45,276 bases of DNA from an uncultured Candidatus Woesearchaeota archaeon (GCA_903891505.1 CAITEO010000002.1:1-45276), one strand, 5' to 3'. Counted from the stretch's first letter, positions 1-7,856 are shown. A program made the numbers and translations. The notes: a model not told the origin generated them from the letters alone.

Positions 1-587
1 ATTATGAATACGTCAACTCCTTCTCCGGAGTTAACATCTCGCTGGAGTGCAACATTGATTGCGCGCACCGCAAGTTCTGCTCCTTGTTCGGCAGTCAAGT
101 CTTTCTTCCAGCTATCATCAAGAAGACCGAGTGCGAATACCGATCCTGAACCTGATGCGACAAATCCTTGATTGCTCTCTTTGGAAACATGAGTCAAAGT
201 ACCGTCAAAATATGCTTCATATAGCTGACTTCCTGAATTCTCGTCGTAGCCTGCAAAAATAAAAATACATATCGCGCCTGTTGTTCGAACCCCATTATAG
301 TTCATGTTCGCAAGAAGATTTGCTGCTTCTTTGACTGTTGGCTTTCTCCCTGTGCGCACTTCTTTGAGTTTCAATTCTGCTTTCAGGTATCTTATTACTA
401 ATTGTATGTCTGAGACTGTGCCAGACGTTGTGAGCGCCATTGTAGGAGTTATCTCTACTATCTTATCGATATCTTTCTGCGCGATAAGACTTCCTGCTGT
501 CGCCCTCTTGTCCGCTGCAAGAATCACTGCATCCTTGCATAGAATACCAACTGTAGTTGTCCCTGTCTTCATGTAGGAATCATCCAT
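1..587 (-). CDS. psmB: Archaeal 20S proteasome beta subunit, C-terminus cut by window edge
   Basis: Reading the minus strand from the ATG at 587 gives 195 residues running off the window start. After a 9-residue propeptide (MDDSYMKTG) comes the mature N-terminus TTTVGILCKDAVILAADKRA. With that Thr as T1, the catalytic D17 and K33 fall exactly where the family has them (AADKRATAG, DIDKI). The motif GSGSVFALGLLDD also fits. The protein is the N-terminal nucleophile protease of the archaeal 20S core and acts in the cytoplasm with an alpha ring and an AAA unfoldase. Full members are about 200-210 residues, so only some ten C-terminal residues are missing. A GAGAGG stretch precedes the ATG. No convincing TATA box sits at leaderless distance, so a leader is likely. 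Confidence 0.95.
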   Translation of the reverse strand, partial: MDDSYMKTGTTTVGILCKDAVILAADKRATAGSLIAQKDIDKIVEITPTMALTTSGTVSDIQLVIRYLKAELKLKEVRTGRKPTVKEAANLLANMNYNGVRTTGAICIFIFAGYDENSGSQLYEAYFDGTLTHVSKESNQGFVASGSGSVFALGLLDDSWKKDLTAEQGAELAVRAINVALQRDVNSGEGVDVFI

Positions 588-789
588 GTTTTCCCTCTCA
601 AGATTTTTTGATGTTTTTTTATTCTTATGAGCATCCACGTCGAATCACCGAATGGAATAGCGCTTTTTTAACAATTTGATAAAACGCTAAGAACCCCTTA
701 TTATACTTTGGTTATGATATATCATTTATATAGTTTTTGGCTTTCTGCACCGAAAGATTTTGTGAATTGAGTTTCTCTACCTGCTACTC

Positions 790-797
790 TTTATAGT
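790..797 (+). promoter_or_regulatory. TATA-like box upstream of the 816-904 stem
   Basis: TTTATAGT ends 23 bp before position 820. This is the spacing that puts other transcripts in this window at their start codons, so transcription would begin within the left arm of the inverted repeat. On the other strand TATAATAC (925-932) would start at about 902, the opposite edge of the repeat, so the sense strand is unresolved. Confidence 0.3.
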
Positions 798-815
798 TAA
801 GGACATAAATAAATT

Positions 816-904
816 ATAGTGCCTTGCTCGCCACTTAATGAACACATCTATTGTACTAGACTCGGAACACAATGATTACAAACATCTTCCGGCGAGCGCA
901 CTAT
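816..904 (+). ncRNA. Candidate structured small RNA (family unknown)
   Basis: The arms ATAGTGC (816-822) and GCTCGCC (826-832) pair with GGCGAGC (891-897) and GCACTAT (898-904). This gives 14 base pairs with one 3-nt bulge (CTT) closing a 58-nt loop. A smaller helix ATTGT/ACAAT (850-854 with 869-873) lies inside. The GC-rich arms stand out in very AT-rich flanks. The sequence does not fold as a tRNA (no T-arm), and no C/D boxes, SRP or RNase P signature was recognised. Either strand could be the transcript. Confidence 0.3.
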
Positions 905-940
905 TAAGACACTATTGTTCTTAAGTATTATACAATAAAA

Positions 941-948
941 TATTTAAA
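941..948 (+). promoter_or_regulatory. TATA box of the 971 gene
   Basis: TATTTAAA ends exactly 23 bp before the ATG at 971, predicting a leaderless mRNA. Confidence 0.6.
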
Positions 949-970
949 CAAGATTAATAGTTTTGATTCT

Positions 971-1423
971 ATGGAGAAATTCAAGACATTCACAATTCTT
1001 CTATTAATACTAGTTGCAATACTTGCTGTACTGTTAATAATGGGTAAAAAACAGACAAGCTATATCTGCTACGACGGAACAGAGCAGCAAGACCTAAATA
1101 AATGCCCGACAGTTCCAACTCTAGCAATAGATCAAAAGAAAGCAACTGATGCAATTAACAACTATGCAAGAGCATATGCAAGCTCCAAAGCAGATAGTTA
1201 CAGCATAGTAAATGTGTATAGGAATGGAAGTATTTGGAAAACAGATGTTCTTTTTTCTAGCACAAAAACAAAGGAAGTGTATAGCGTCAATCTTGATATT
1301 GACGGTAAAACAGCAACTGTAACTTGCACTGCTGGATGTGCTTATCTTGGATTGAACATCCCTATTAATACAAGCGCAACAAATACTACAAACACGACGA
1401 AGACTAATATAACCTCGCATTAA
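971..1423 (+). CDS. Small exported protein with N-terminal membrane anchor
   Basis: This 150-residue protein is of unknown function. Residues about 6-25 form one hydrophobic helix after a short basic start (MEKFK), so it is either an anchored or a cleaved exported protein. Next comes a YICYDGTEQQDLNKCP segment with two Cys, then a soluble domain of about 80 residues containing two more Cys (TCTAGC). The C-terminal tail is rich in Asn/Thr with several N-glycosylation sequons (NTS, NTT, NIT). This layout suggests a surface protein held to the membrane by its N-terminus. The start is supported by the TATA box 23 bp upstream. It stands alone; the next gene has its own promoter. Confidence 0.8.
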   Translation: MEKFKTFTILLLILVAILAVLLIMGKKQTSYICYDGTEQQDLNKCPTVPTLAIDQKKATDAINNYARAYASSKADSYSIVNVYRNGSIWKTDVLFSSTKTKEVYSVNLDIDGKTATVTCTAGCAYLGLNIPINTSATNTTNTTKTNITSH

Positions 1424-1522
1424 ATTATTTATTTTACCTTTCATTATTTCTAATTTAATCAGTCAATTTTATTTATGTCTAGTTTAGTTATAGCTTCAAC
1501 TCCGTTTAGAGCCATATCAATA

Positions 1523-1530
1523 TTTATATA
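1523..1530 (+). promoter_or_regulatory. TATA box of the 1552 gene
   Basis: TTTATATA ends 22 bp before the ATG at 1552; no Shine-Dalgarno sequence precedes the ATG, so the transcript is probably leaderless. Confidence 0.6.
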
Positions 1531-1551
1531 GATAAATCCTAATCCGAACGT

Positions 1552-2208
1552 ATGGCTGATAAATCATTCGTACTTTTGTCGCTTAAGGACGATAAAGCAA
1601 AGGAACTAAGCAAAGTGCTTGGCAACGAAACATGCAGGAAAATCCTTGACTACATGGCAAGCAAGGGTGATGCTACCGAGACACAAATCTCAAAAGATCT
1701 AAGTGTTCCAATAAGCACGGTAAATTATAATATGAAACTTCTCTCTGAGAACGGGATTGTTAGCGCAAATGAATATCATTATTCTGAGAAAGGAAAGGAA
1801 GTTACTCACTACAAGCTAAAGAACAGATACATAATCATTGCACCAAAAGAAGAATCAGAATCAAGCATTATGAGCAAACTCCGCGGAATTATTCCTGGTG
1901 CAATAATACTTGGTGCAGGAACTGTGATTGTCGGTGCGTTTGAATTCATAAAAAGACACAGCATAACATTTGCCAATACTGGTGCTAGAATGATGACGAA
2001 GAGTGCAGCATTCGCTGCAGATCAGGTCGCGGAAAGTGCTCCATCGACAGCCGCACCTCTTGCTGCAGGCACAACAAATGCAGCATCTACTGCTGCGGCT
2101 CTCGCGCAGAGCGCATCAATTGTTCCTCATTACACATTATGGTTCTTCCTCGGCGGACTATTTGTTCTTATTTGCATTCTTATCTGGAACTTTGTAAAGA
2201 AGAACTAA
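1552..2208 (+). CDS. Membrane-anchored winged-helix (ArsR-like) transcription regulator
   Basis: This 218-residue protein starts with a winged-helix DNA-binding domain (about residues 1-90). SKVLGNETCRKILDYMASK forms the first helices, ETQISKDLSVPISTVNYNMK the helix-turn-helix, and EYHYSEKGKEVTHYKL the wing. It ends with two hydrophobic stretches, at about 111-130 and 195-214, joined by an Ala/Ser/Thr-rich linker of about 60 residues. The HTH would stay in the cytoplasm while the linker loops outside, giving a one-protein sensor that could report on the envelope. It lies directly upstream of the ABC transporter pair, although that pair has its own promoter, so it is a plausible regulator of it (inference). 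The start is fixed by the TATA box. Confidence 0.85.
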   Translation: MADKSFVLLSLKDDKAKELSKVLGNETCRKILDYMASKGDATETQISKDLSVPISTVNYNMKLLSENGIVSANEYHYSEKGKEVTHYKLKNRYIIIAPKEESESSIMSKLRGIIPGAIILGAGTVIVGAFEFIKRHSITFANTGARMMTKSAAFAADQVAESAPSTAAPLAAGTTNAASTAAALAQSASIVPHYTLWFFLGGLFVLICILIWNFVKKN

Positions 2209-2267
2209 ATACATCTAGATTTTTTATCTAATATTTTTCAGTCAATCTCTATTTTATTATATCCTGC

Positions 2268-2275
2268 TTTTTTTT
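2268..2275 (+). terminator. Possible oligo-T terminator of the 1552 gene
   Basis: Eight consecutive T (2268-2275) on the coding strand, within a T-rich stretch downstream of the stop at 2208 and ahead of the next promoter, resemble an archaeal oligo-T terminator. No hairpin was seen. Confidence 0.4.
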
Positions 2276-2298
2276 CTCCTACAAAGTGAAAACCAAAG

Positions 2299-2306
2299 TT
2301 TAAAAT
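2299..2306 (+). promoter_or_regulatory. TATA box of the ABC transporter operon
   Basis: TTTAAAAT ends exactly 23 bp before the ATG at 2329; purine-rich bases (AACCAAAG) before it could be the BRE. Confidence 0.55.
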
Positions 2307-2328
2307 AAAGCTACTCAATTGTATTTGC

Positions 2329-3414
2329 ATGGGAGGAAAGGATCCAATACTAAAAGTAGATAATATTACGAAATCCTATGGACGAAAACAAGTCCTGAAC
2401 GGAATTTCTTTCGATGTTTACCCCGGAGAAACTCTCGGCCTCATAGGCACAAGCGGTTCCGGAAAGACAACTCTTCTTAACTGCATGATTGGCTTTGTAA
2501 CGCCCGATACGGGTGATGTAAAATTTAGGCAACCACGGCACGACGACAAAGTCGAGATTCCAGTGGAAGACAAACCAGAAAAAGATATTAAAGATGGAAA
2601 AGATAAGGAGAAGAAACTCGACGTAAAGCTTGAACTAGTAAAAGGATCAACTTACAAATCAGTCTACATCAGAGCTTCAAGGTTCAAACATGTCTATGGT
2701 TTTGCTTGCCAAGTGCCAAGCTTCTATGAAAAACTAACTGTTAAAGAAAACCTTCATTACTTTGGCGAACTATACGGCCTTTCACATGATGTGCTAAAGT
2801 CTAATGTTAATACATTATTGAAGCTGATGGATCTTGAAAATTCATCCTCTATTCTAGGTAAGAATCTCTCTGGAGGTATGGAAAGAAGACTTGACATTGC
2901 CTGTTCATTAATACACAATCCTCCTCTGTTAATACTTGATGAACCAACAGCTGATCTTGATCCTATTCTAAGAAAGAATATTTGGAACATAATAAAAAAA
3001 ATTAATCAGAAAGGAACAACAGTCATACTTTCAAGTCATCATTTGAATGAAATAGAAAGTTTGTGTGATAGAATAGCTATTTTGAAGGATGGTCAGATAA
3101 TTGCTCTTGGCACAGCAGATGAGCTTAAGAACAAATACTTGAAGCATAAGGAAGTTAGAATAGAATCATCTCCAGGAGATTATGAGAAACTAGGACCTTA
3201 TCTGCAGAAGAAATTCAAGAAAGAAATTGCAAGTTATGACATAAAAGGCGGAGAACTTATCTTGTTCTGCGAGAAACCGCAGGAGCTGCTAAACGATTTG
3301 GTAAATGCAATTGAGCAGGAGAAAGAAAAAATTCTTGAGTTAAAACTCGTTAAGCCTAGTCTTGATCAGGTATTCATAACACTCAACAAAAAAAATGAGG
3401 AGAAAAAAAGTTAG
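2329..3414 (+). CDS. ABC transporter ATP-binding protein (ABC-2 type)
   Basis: The 361-residue ATPase has all nucleotide-binding motifs: Walker A GTSGSGKT (40-47), Q-loop glutamine Q128 in ACQVPSFYEKLTV, signature LSGGM (180-184), Walker B LLILDEP (200-206) and the H-loop SSHH (235-238). It most resembles ATPases of ABC-2 exporters, which have a C-terminal extension like the one after residue 265. Between Walker A and the Q-loop is a highly charged stretch (about 66-124, rich in K, D and E) longer than usual for this fold; it may contact a partner or the membrane. The permease follows 31 bp downstream, so the pair forms one operon. The substrate cannot be read from the sequence. Confidence 0.93.
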   Translation: MGGKDPILKVDNITKSYGRKQVLNGISFDVYPGETLGLIGTSGSGKTTLLNCMIGFVTPDTGDVKFRQPRHDDKVEIPVEDKPEKDIKDGKDKEKKLDVKLELVKGSTYKSVYIRASRFKHVYGFACQVPSFYEKLTVKENLHYFGELYGLSHDVLKSNVNTLLKLMDLENSSSILGKNLSGGMERRLDIACSLIHNPPLLILDEPTADLDPILRKNIWNIIKKINQKGTTVILSSHHLNEIESLCDRIAILKDGQIIALGTADELKNKYLKHKEVRIESSPGDYEKLGPYLQKKFKKEIASYDIKGGELILFCEKPQELLNDLVNAIEQEKEKILELKLVKPSLDQVFITLNKKNEEKKS

Positions 3415-3445
3415 ACTAACAAAATTAAATTATTAGGTGCAACTC

Positions 3446-5404
3446 ATGAGTATGAAATGGACGAAAACACTAGGTAAGAACTTCAAGATTCTTGCGAGAT
3501 CAAAAGGATCAGCATTAATGGTACTTCTAGCTCCGTTGTTAATTGTCCTCATAATAGGTCTTAGTTTTGCAGGAAATAAAGAGAACACTACTCATGTAGG
3601 AATATACTTGAGTGATAACAACAATAATCTTACAAACAGGTTTATTACAAACCTCAATACGAGCGACAACACGCTTACAATATTCTCAACTTCAAATAGT
3701 TGCATAAATGCTATAAAAGAGGGAGTTGTAGTAACTTGCATAGTATTTCCGCAGAACTTCGCAATTGCAGACAACAAGACTAATCAAGTCGTATTTTATG
3801 TGGATGAATCAAGACTTAATCTTGTATACAAACTTATAGCTTCGCTCACAGTAAATGTAAATGTGGAGAGCACAGAGGTAAGTAAAGAGCTCACTCAGCA
3901 GTTGCTTTTCATAATGGATCAAACGAAGAAAGATGTTGATGATAGTGTGGCGCTCTCAGTTGGTATGAAAGCAAAGACGAGCAGTCTTGCTGGGAAGTCA
4001 GCAGATACAAAAACAAAAGTATCTAGCATGAATATGACCACTACTGCTGTAAATATGGCTACACTAAAACAAAATCTTAATAATGTTACAACTGATTATA
4101 ACAATCTAAAAAGCAGAGCAAGTAGTGTGCGTAGTGAAGGTTACTCTGTACTTGCTGACCTTAATATTACTTCAGGCGCACTTATGACTGCATTGCAAAA
4201 TCTAGATATTAGCTTAAGTGGGAATGATTCCACCGCTTCGACAAATGATTTTAACGCCTTAAATGATGCTATAAATAATTTGGCTACACAAGTTACAGCA
4301 ATGCAAAATCAGCTTGCAGAAGCAAAGAATGTGCAGTCAACAGTTTTATCAACGCTTAACTCGCTTAGCAGCGACATAACATCTCTCTCAACAGATCTTG
4401 ATAATCTGAAGATAAAACAGGAAGGAATAAGAACGAGAATAAACTCATTTAGTTTGAAGTCTGCTGAGAGTATTTCTCATCCTATTACAACAAAAGTTGA
4501 ATCTGTTGTCGCAAAGAACAACAAGATAACTTATTCATTCCCATATCTTTTGATGATGGTTGTTTTGTTCGTTGGAATAATGCTTTCAAGCACAATAGTA
4601 TTTATGGAGAAAGATTCAAGAGCGTTCTTTAGAAATTTCACAACTCCAACAAAGAGCGCGCATTTCATAATGATGAATTACTTTACATCATTTATTATAC
4701 TCGTTGCTCAATGTATAATAATACTTGCCGCAGTTTACTTTGGTTTGCATGTTCCTGCACTAACAAACATAGGTCTTACTACTCTATTCCTATTCTTAGG
4801 TATAACTGTTTTCATCCTTATAGGCATGATTGTTGGCAGCATATTTAGCACATCTGAAGCTATAACTATGAGCACTATTGCAATCGGCTCCGTACTTCTG
4901 TTCCTCTCCAATCTCATATTACCTCTTGAAACACTCTCGCCATTAATAGGACAGATAGCGAGGTTCAATCCATACGTCCTAGCGTCAGAAGGAATAAAGA
5001 AAGCAATGCTATTCCAATCCACATTTCAAGATCTTTATTTCGAGTTAATAGTTCTTGCTGCTTACTGTATAATACTTTTGATAATAGTTATCTCGATAAA
5101 GCGAATTATAACTTTGAAGTTCTTTGACAAAGTAATGAGAAGACGACATAAGATGGTATTCACAGTGCCTGAAGATCATTATTTGAGAATTGATGATAAG
5201 AACATCATAGTTAGAAGTGTTCCTGAACTTCTTGAAACATTAAAGCATATGAGCAATCATGATTACGCAACACTAACAAAACCAAACGTATTCACGAAGT
5301 GGCTGCGTGAAAGCTTGAATGAGAAGAGACTTGCTCTAAAACTTGAAGGAAAGAGCCTTGATAGTGCGATAAAAATACTTGAGAAATACGTCAAGAGCAA
5401 GTGA
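3446..5404 (+). CDS. ABC-2 type permease with long coiled-coil extracytoplasmic domain
   Basis: This 652-residue protein is the membrane partner of the ATPase at 2329. One transmembrane helix lies near the N-terminus (about 23-42). A large outside domain follows, whose second half (about 190-345) is Leu/Asn/Ser-rich with heptad-like spacing typical of coiled coils. About five membrane helices (about 365-555) and a cytoplasmic tail of about 100 basic residues complete it. This is the YhgE/Pip-like arrangement of ABC-2 permeases. The frame is open from a GTG at 3437, but AGGTG (3435-3439) is a Shine-Dalgarno sequence six bases before the ATG at 3446, so the ATG was chosen. It could export a surface component or a lipid-linked molecule (inference). 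Confidence 0.88.
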   Translation: MSMKWTKTLGKNFKILARSKGSALMVLLAPLLIVLIIGLSFAGNKENTTHVGIYLSDNNNNLTNRFITNLNTSDNTLTIFSTSNSCINAIKEGVVVTCIVFPQNFAIADNKTNQVVFYVDESRLNLVYKLIASLTVNVNVESTEVSKELTQQLLFIMDQTKKDVDDSVALSVGMKAKTSSLAGKSADTKTKVSSMNMTTTAVNMATLKQNLNNVTTDYNNLKSRASSVRSEGYSVLADLNITSGALMTALQNLDISLSGNDSTASTNDFNALNDAINNLATQVTAMQNQLAEAKNVQSTVLSTLNSLSSDITSLSTDLDNLKIKQEGIRTRINSFSLKSAESISHPITTKVESVVAKNNKITYSFPYLLMMVVLFVGIMLSSTIVFMEKDSRAFFRNFTTPTKSAHFIMMNYFTSFIILVAQCIIILAAVYFGLHVPALTNIGLTTLFLFLGITVFILIGMIVGSIFSTSEAITMSTIAIGSVLLFLSNLILPLETLSPLIGQIARFNPYVLASEGIKKAMLFQSTFQDLYFELIVLAAYCIILLIIVISIKRIITLKFFDKVMRRRHKMVFTVPEDHYLRIDDKNIIVRSVPELLETLKHMSNHDYATLTKPNVFTKWLRESLNEKRLALKLEGKSLDSAIKILEKYVKSK

Positions 5405-5494
5405 TGTAAATATATTTTAAAAAATCATAGCTTAAACAAGAAAAGATATGAAAAAACATTCTTGACTTCTATTCTATCTGAATACTTAAAAACA

Positions 5495-5502
5495 TTTATA
5501 TA
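5495..5502 (+). promoter_or_regulatory. TATA box of the 5525 gene
   Basis: TTTATATA ends exactly 23 bp before the ATG at 5525, favouring that start over the in-frame ATG at 5516. Confidence 0.6.
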
Positions 5503-5524
5503 TCCAAATCCCTAAATGAACTGG

Positions 5525-6256
5525 ATGGTAAACAAAAAAACTAACAAAAAACTAATTATGATTTTATTGACAATAATAACATTATTTGCGCTCAGCGCAG
5601 TGTTCGCCAGCGCGGATGTGATAGATCCGAATAGTAAAACTGTGCCTTTTTGCGCCAAAGTAATAAATCTTAACGATTACCCTGACTATTATTTTGTAAG
5701 TGTTGAAACTTATCCTGGTAGCAGAAGTATAGATGTTGGAAACATAATAACATCGGATGAATGCTTGGGAATAAAAGGATATAAATTTGATTCCTTAGAA
5801 ATTTATGCAATTAACAAATCATATGTTGACTCGATTGGAATTGATAATATTCCAACTATTAATGTATCATTTCCTGGTGAATGTGAGGGTGGCTGTTTCA
5901 AAGAAGAATTCTCACCTGAGAATGCGATGTTGCTTAACGAATCAGTAAATTTGGGATCTAGCTACTATGTAAAGAAGTCAAGCCCAATGCAAAAAATGGA
6001 TGTAGAATTGAAAGTTACAAAAATAGGAGAGGACTTCATCATATACACCTCGAAGACAACAATCAGCTACAAGAATGGTAAGACTGATGTAAAATTATTC
6101 GTTGCACCAACTACAATTCCGCCACTTCCAGCACAAATTAGCATTTTTACAGATCCTCTTACTTCTGAACAGCGGGGATATGGACAAGTAGTTTCAAGGA
6201 ACATCTTCCAGAATGTCGGTTGTTTCTTCAAGAAACTGTTCGGTGGAGCATGCTGA
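5525..6256 (+). CDS. Secreted Cys-containing protein with Sec signal peptide
   Basis: This 243-residue protein has a classical signal peptide: basic MVNKKTNKK, a hydrophobic core, and probable cleavage after AVFASA (residue 30). The mature part has paired cysteines (PFCAKV, DECLG, GECEGGC) likely to form disulfides outside the cell. It ends in a short amphipathic tail, VGCFFKKLFGGAC, that might touch the membrane. No family was recognised. The frame also has an ATG at 5516, but the TATA box spacing favours 5525. The small membrane protein at 6280 follows after 23 bp and may be co-transcribed. Confidence 0.82.
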   Translation: MVNKKTNKKLIMILLTIITLFALSAVFASADVIDPNSKTVPFCAKVINLNDYPDYYFVSVETYPGSRSIDVGNIITSDECLGIKGYKFDSLEIYAINKSYVDSIGIDNIPTINVSFPGECEGGCFKEEFSPENAMLLNESVNLGSSYYVKKSSPMQKMDVELKVTKIGEDFIIYTSKTTISYKNGKTDVKLFVAPTTIPPLPAQISIFTDPLTSEQRGYGQVVSRNIFQNVGCFFKKLFGGAC

Positions 6257-6279
6257 TTTGTGGTGTGTGATACTTTAAG

Positions 6280-6669
6280 ATGCTAAGTTACGAACTTGAT
6301 TTTTTATTTTCTCTTTTTTTGACCTTGATTATAGAGGTTCCTGTACTTGTATTGCTGACTCGTTTTCATTTTAGGATAAATAGTAAAAAAATAAGCACGG
6401 CAATGCTTGTATTCACAGGAATCGTCTGCTCGTTCGCCACGTTGCCTTATGTCTGGTTTATTTTTCCGTATCTCATAGAGAACCAGACATTGTATGTAAT
6501 TACTGCTGAACTGTTCGCAGTTGTTGTGGAGACAATAATCTATTATTATGTCTTCAAATACACGCATAAATTAAGTTTAAAGAACTCTTTCGTTCTCTCT
6601 TTTCTTTGCAACCTCGCATCATTCCTCGTGGGTGTGTTGATTTTTACTATTGTCGCGCAAGCGCTCTAA
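6280..6669 (+). CDS. Small integral membrane protein, four predicted helices
   Basis: The 129 residues form four hydrophobic helices (about 6-26, 38-60, 68-92 and 103-127) with short charged loops (RFHFRINSKK, KYTHKLSLKN). No signature motif or enzyme residue was seen, and no function is assigned. It sits 23 bp after the secreted protein gene and is probably expressed from that promoter; no clear Shine-Dalgarno sequence precedes its ATG. Membrane composition and the absence of a better overlapping frame support it as a gene. Confidence 0.7.
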   Translation: MLSYELDFLFSLFLTLIIEVPVLVLLTRFHFRINSKKISTAMLVFTGIVCSFATLPYVWFIFPYLIENQTLYVITAELFAVVVETIIYYYVFKYTHKLSLKNSFVLSFLCNLASFLVGVLIFTIVAQAL

Positions 6670-6698
6670 AAAGTATTACAAATAGTCCAATCGATATA

Positions 6699-6706
6699 TT
6701 TATTAA
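6699..6706 (+). promoter_or_regulatory. TATA box of the Nudix gene
   Basis: TTTATTAA ends exactly 23 bp before the ATG at 6729. This rules out the upstream in-frame TTG at 6723 as the likely start. Confidence 0.55.
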
Positions 6707-6728
6707 CCTGCCCTAAATTGTTTTGTTC

Positions 6729-7187
6729 ATGCATTTCAAAAATATACATGGCAAAATCATCAAAGCACCTAAGGGCGATTATGCTTGGAGACCTGTTGTT
6801 TACGGTATTTTAATCGAGGACGGTAAGTTGCTTTGTCAAAGACCTCTTTGGGACAAAAGAAAGTATTCCCTCCCTGGCGGCGCAATGAAAAAAGGCGAGT
6901 CATACGATGAAGCGCTAAAAAGAGAATTTCTTGAAGAAACAGGGTGCAAAATAAAAGTTCTTCCGCAGCCAATATACTCAGATACTGAGCTGTTCGGCAA
7001 CCCTGAGAATAATATTTATTTTCAGAGAGTTAGTGCATACTTCAACGTTGAACTAATTTCAAGAAACAAGAAGAGAAAACTTGACAAGGAAACAACTGCG
7101 CTCTTCTTTGTTGATATTGATAATTTGAACAGCAACGACTTTACAGCATTTCAAAGGAAAGCTCTTAAGGATATTCTGAAGAAATAA
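6729..7187 (+). CDS. Nudix hydrolase
   Basis: This 152-residue protein has a complete Nudix box at residues 51-73: G51, E57, then REFLEETG (65-72), matching GX5EX7REUXEEXGU with Cys at the last hydrophobic position. The two glutamates of REFLEE bind the metal. Family members hydrolyse nucleoside diphosphates linked to another group, such as oxidised nucleotides, NDP-sugars or NAD-like molecules; the substrate cannot be told here. RPVVYGILIEDGKLLCQRP is the typical strand before the box. It is a soluble cytoplasmic protein, separate from its neighbours by its own promoter. Confidence 0.93.
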   Translation: MHFKNIHGKIIKAPKGDYAWRPVVYGILIEDGKLLCQRPLWDKRKYSLPGGAMKKGESYDEALKREFLEETGCKIKVLPQPIYSDTELFGNPENNIYFQRVSAYFNVELISRNKKRKLDKETTALFFVDIDNLNSNDFTAFQRKALKDILKK

Positions 7188-7226
7188 TAGCATATCAATT
7201 TTTTGTATTCTTGATTTCTAATAAAC

Positions 7227-7234
7227 TTTATTAA
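7227..7234 (+). promoter_or_regulatory. TATA box of the HD gene
   Basis: TTTATTAA ends 24 bp before the ATG at 7258; no Shine-Dalgarno sequence is visible. Confidence 0.5.
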
Positions 7235-7257
7235 TCCATATCACTTTTCTAAAATTC

Positions 7258-7746
7258 ATGGACATACTCGGACAAGCTGAACTTTTTGCAAGAAAAGAAT
7301 ATGCTAAGCATGATTTGAATCATGGATGGAAGCACATTGAGGAAGTAATGAAGTATGCGTTCGAGATTGCAAAACAAATCGACCGCTCGAGCAAGTTTAT
7401 GAACGTCGAGGTAAATTACGAGCTGCTCCAACTCGCAGTTCTCTTTCACGACATAGCCTATAAATCATACGAAACACACGTAGAAGAAAGTGTTAAGGTT
7501 GCTGAGGAGTTCTTAACAAAACAAAATTATTCAAAAGAAAAGATTGCAAAGTTAAAAGAAATAATGCTGAATCATTCAGGATCGCATAGGAGAAAATTAG
7601 GCGACGCCAAACTTATCGAGGGAAAGATACTCTACGATGCAGACAAGGCATTCTATGCAACAAGAACACTTGTTGATTACAATAAATACAAACCAACGTT
7701 CTATTTTAGCTTCACGAGAAACATGGTGAAACGACCAGAGAAATAA
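7258..7746 (+). CDS. HD-domain phosphohydrolase
   Basis: The 162-residue protein carries the metal-binding residues of HD-superfamily phosphohydrolases: HGWKH (H22/H26), the HD doublet H64-D65 in LFHDIAY, H106 in LNHSGSH, and the Asp of ILYDADKA (127/129). It belongs to the short stand-alone HD proteins that cleave phosphate from nucleotides or similar small molecules. It is somewhat short at the C-terminus, ending about 30 residues after the DADK motif, where relatives often run to about 200 residues. It faces the convergent RPA gene across two stem-loop elements. Confidence 0.9.
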   Translation: MDILGQAELFARKEYAKHDLNHGWKHIEEVMKYAFEIAKQIDRSSKFMNVEVNYELLQLAVLFHDIAYKSYETHVEESVKVAEEFLTKQNYSKEKIAKLKEIMLNHSGSHRRKLGDAKLIEGKILYDADKAFYATRTLVDYNKYKPTFYFSFTRNMVKRPEK

Positions 7747-7747
7747 A

Positions 7748-7804
7748 GAAAACGCGAATTAATCCCCAACCTAAAGGTTGGGGTATTTTGACATTCGCGT
7801 TTTC
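7748..7804. repeat. Stem-loop element A between convergent genes
   Basis: Outer arms GAAAACGCGAAT (7748-7759) and ATTCGCGTTTTC (7793-7804) form 12 perfect pairs. Inside is CCCCAACC-TAAA-GGTTGGGG (7764-7783), followed by unpaired TATTTTGAC. The core CTAAAG-N3-GGGGTATT-N2-GAC recurs in element B, which follows almost directly. Hairpins of this CTAAAG/GGGGTAT style resemble ends of IS200/IS605-type elements (inference). It could also act as a terminator shared by the facing genes. Confidence 0.6.
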
Positions 7805-7806
7805 GA

Positions 7807-7856
7807 ATTAAATCGTCGCACTAAAGTGCGGGGTATTGACCCGGCGACGATTTAAT
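7807..7856. repeat. Stem-loop element B, structural relative of element A
   Basis: Outer arms 7807-7819 and 7844-7856 form 13 pairs (ATTAAATCGTCGC with GCGACGATTTAAT). The inner part can fold as CGCAC-TAAA-GTGCG (7817-7830), partly competing with the outer stem, or as CGGG/CCCG (7829-7843). It shares CTAAAG-N3-GGGGTATT...GAC with element A, while all paired arms differ in sequence. The RPA gene ends 14 bp downstream on the other strand. Confidence 0.6.

Larger units (their letters stand above)
588..970. other. Intergenic region between divergent genes
   Basis: This 383-bp gap separates the proteasome beta gene (leftward) from the exported protein at 971 (rightward). No coding frame of convincing quality was seen. 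It holds TATA-like octamers at 725-732 (TTTATATA on plus, TATATAAA on minus; the latter could serve the proteasome gene with a leader of about 115 nt), 790-797 and 941-948, and a long imperfect inverted repeat at 816-904 that may be a small RNA. Confidence 0.6.

Noticed and set aside
275..300. TTCGAACCCC resembling a tRNA T-arm
   Set aside because: It lies within the proteasome beta coding frame (NGVRTTG), and no acceptor, D or anticodon stems can be drawn around it.
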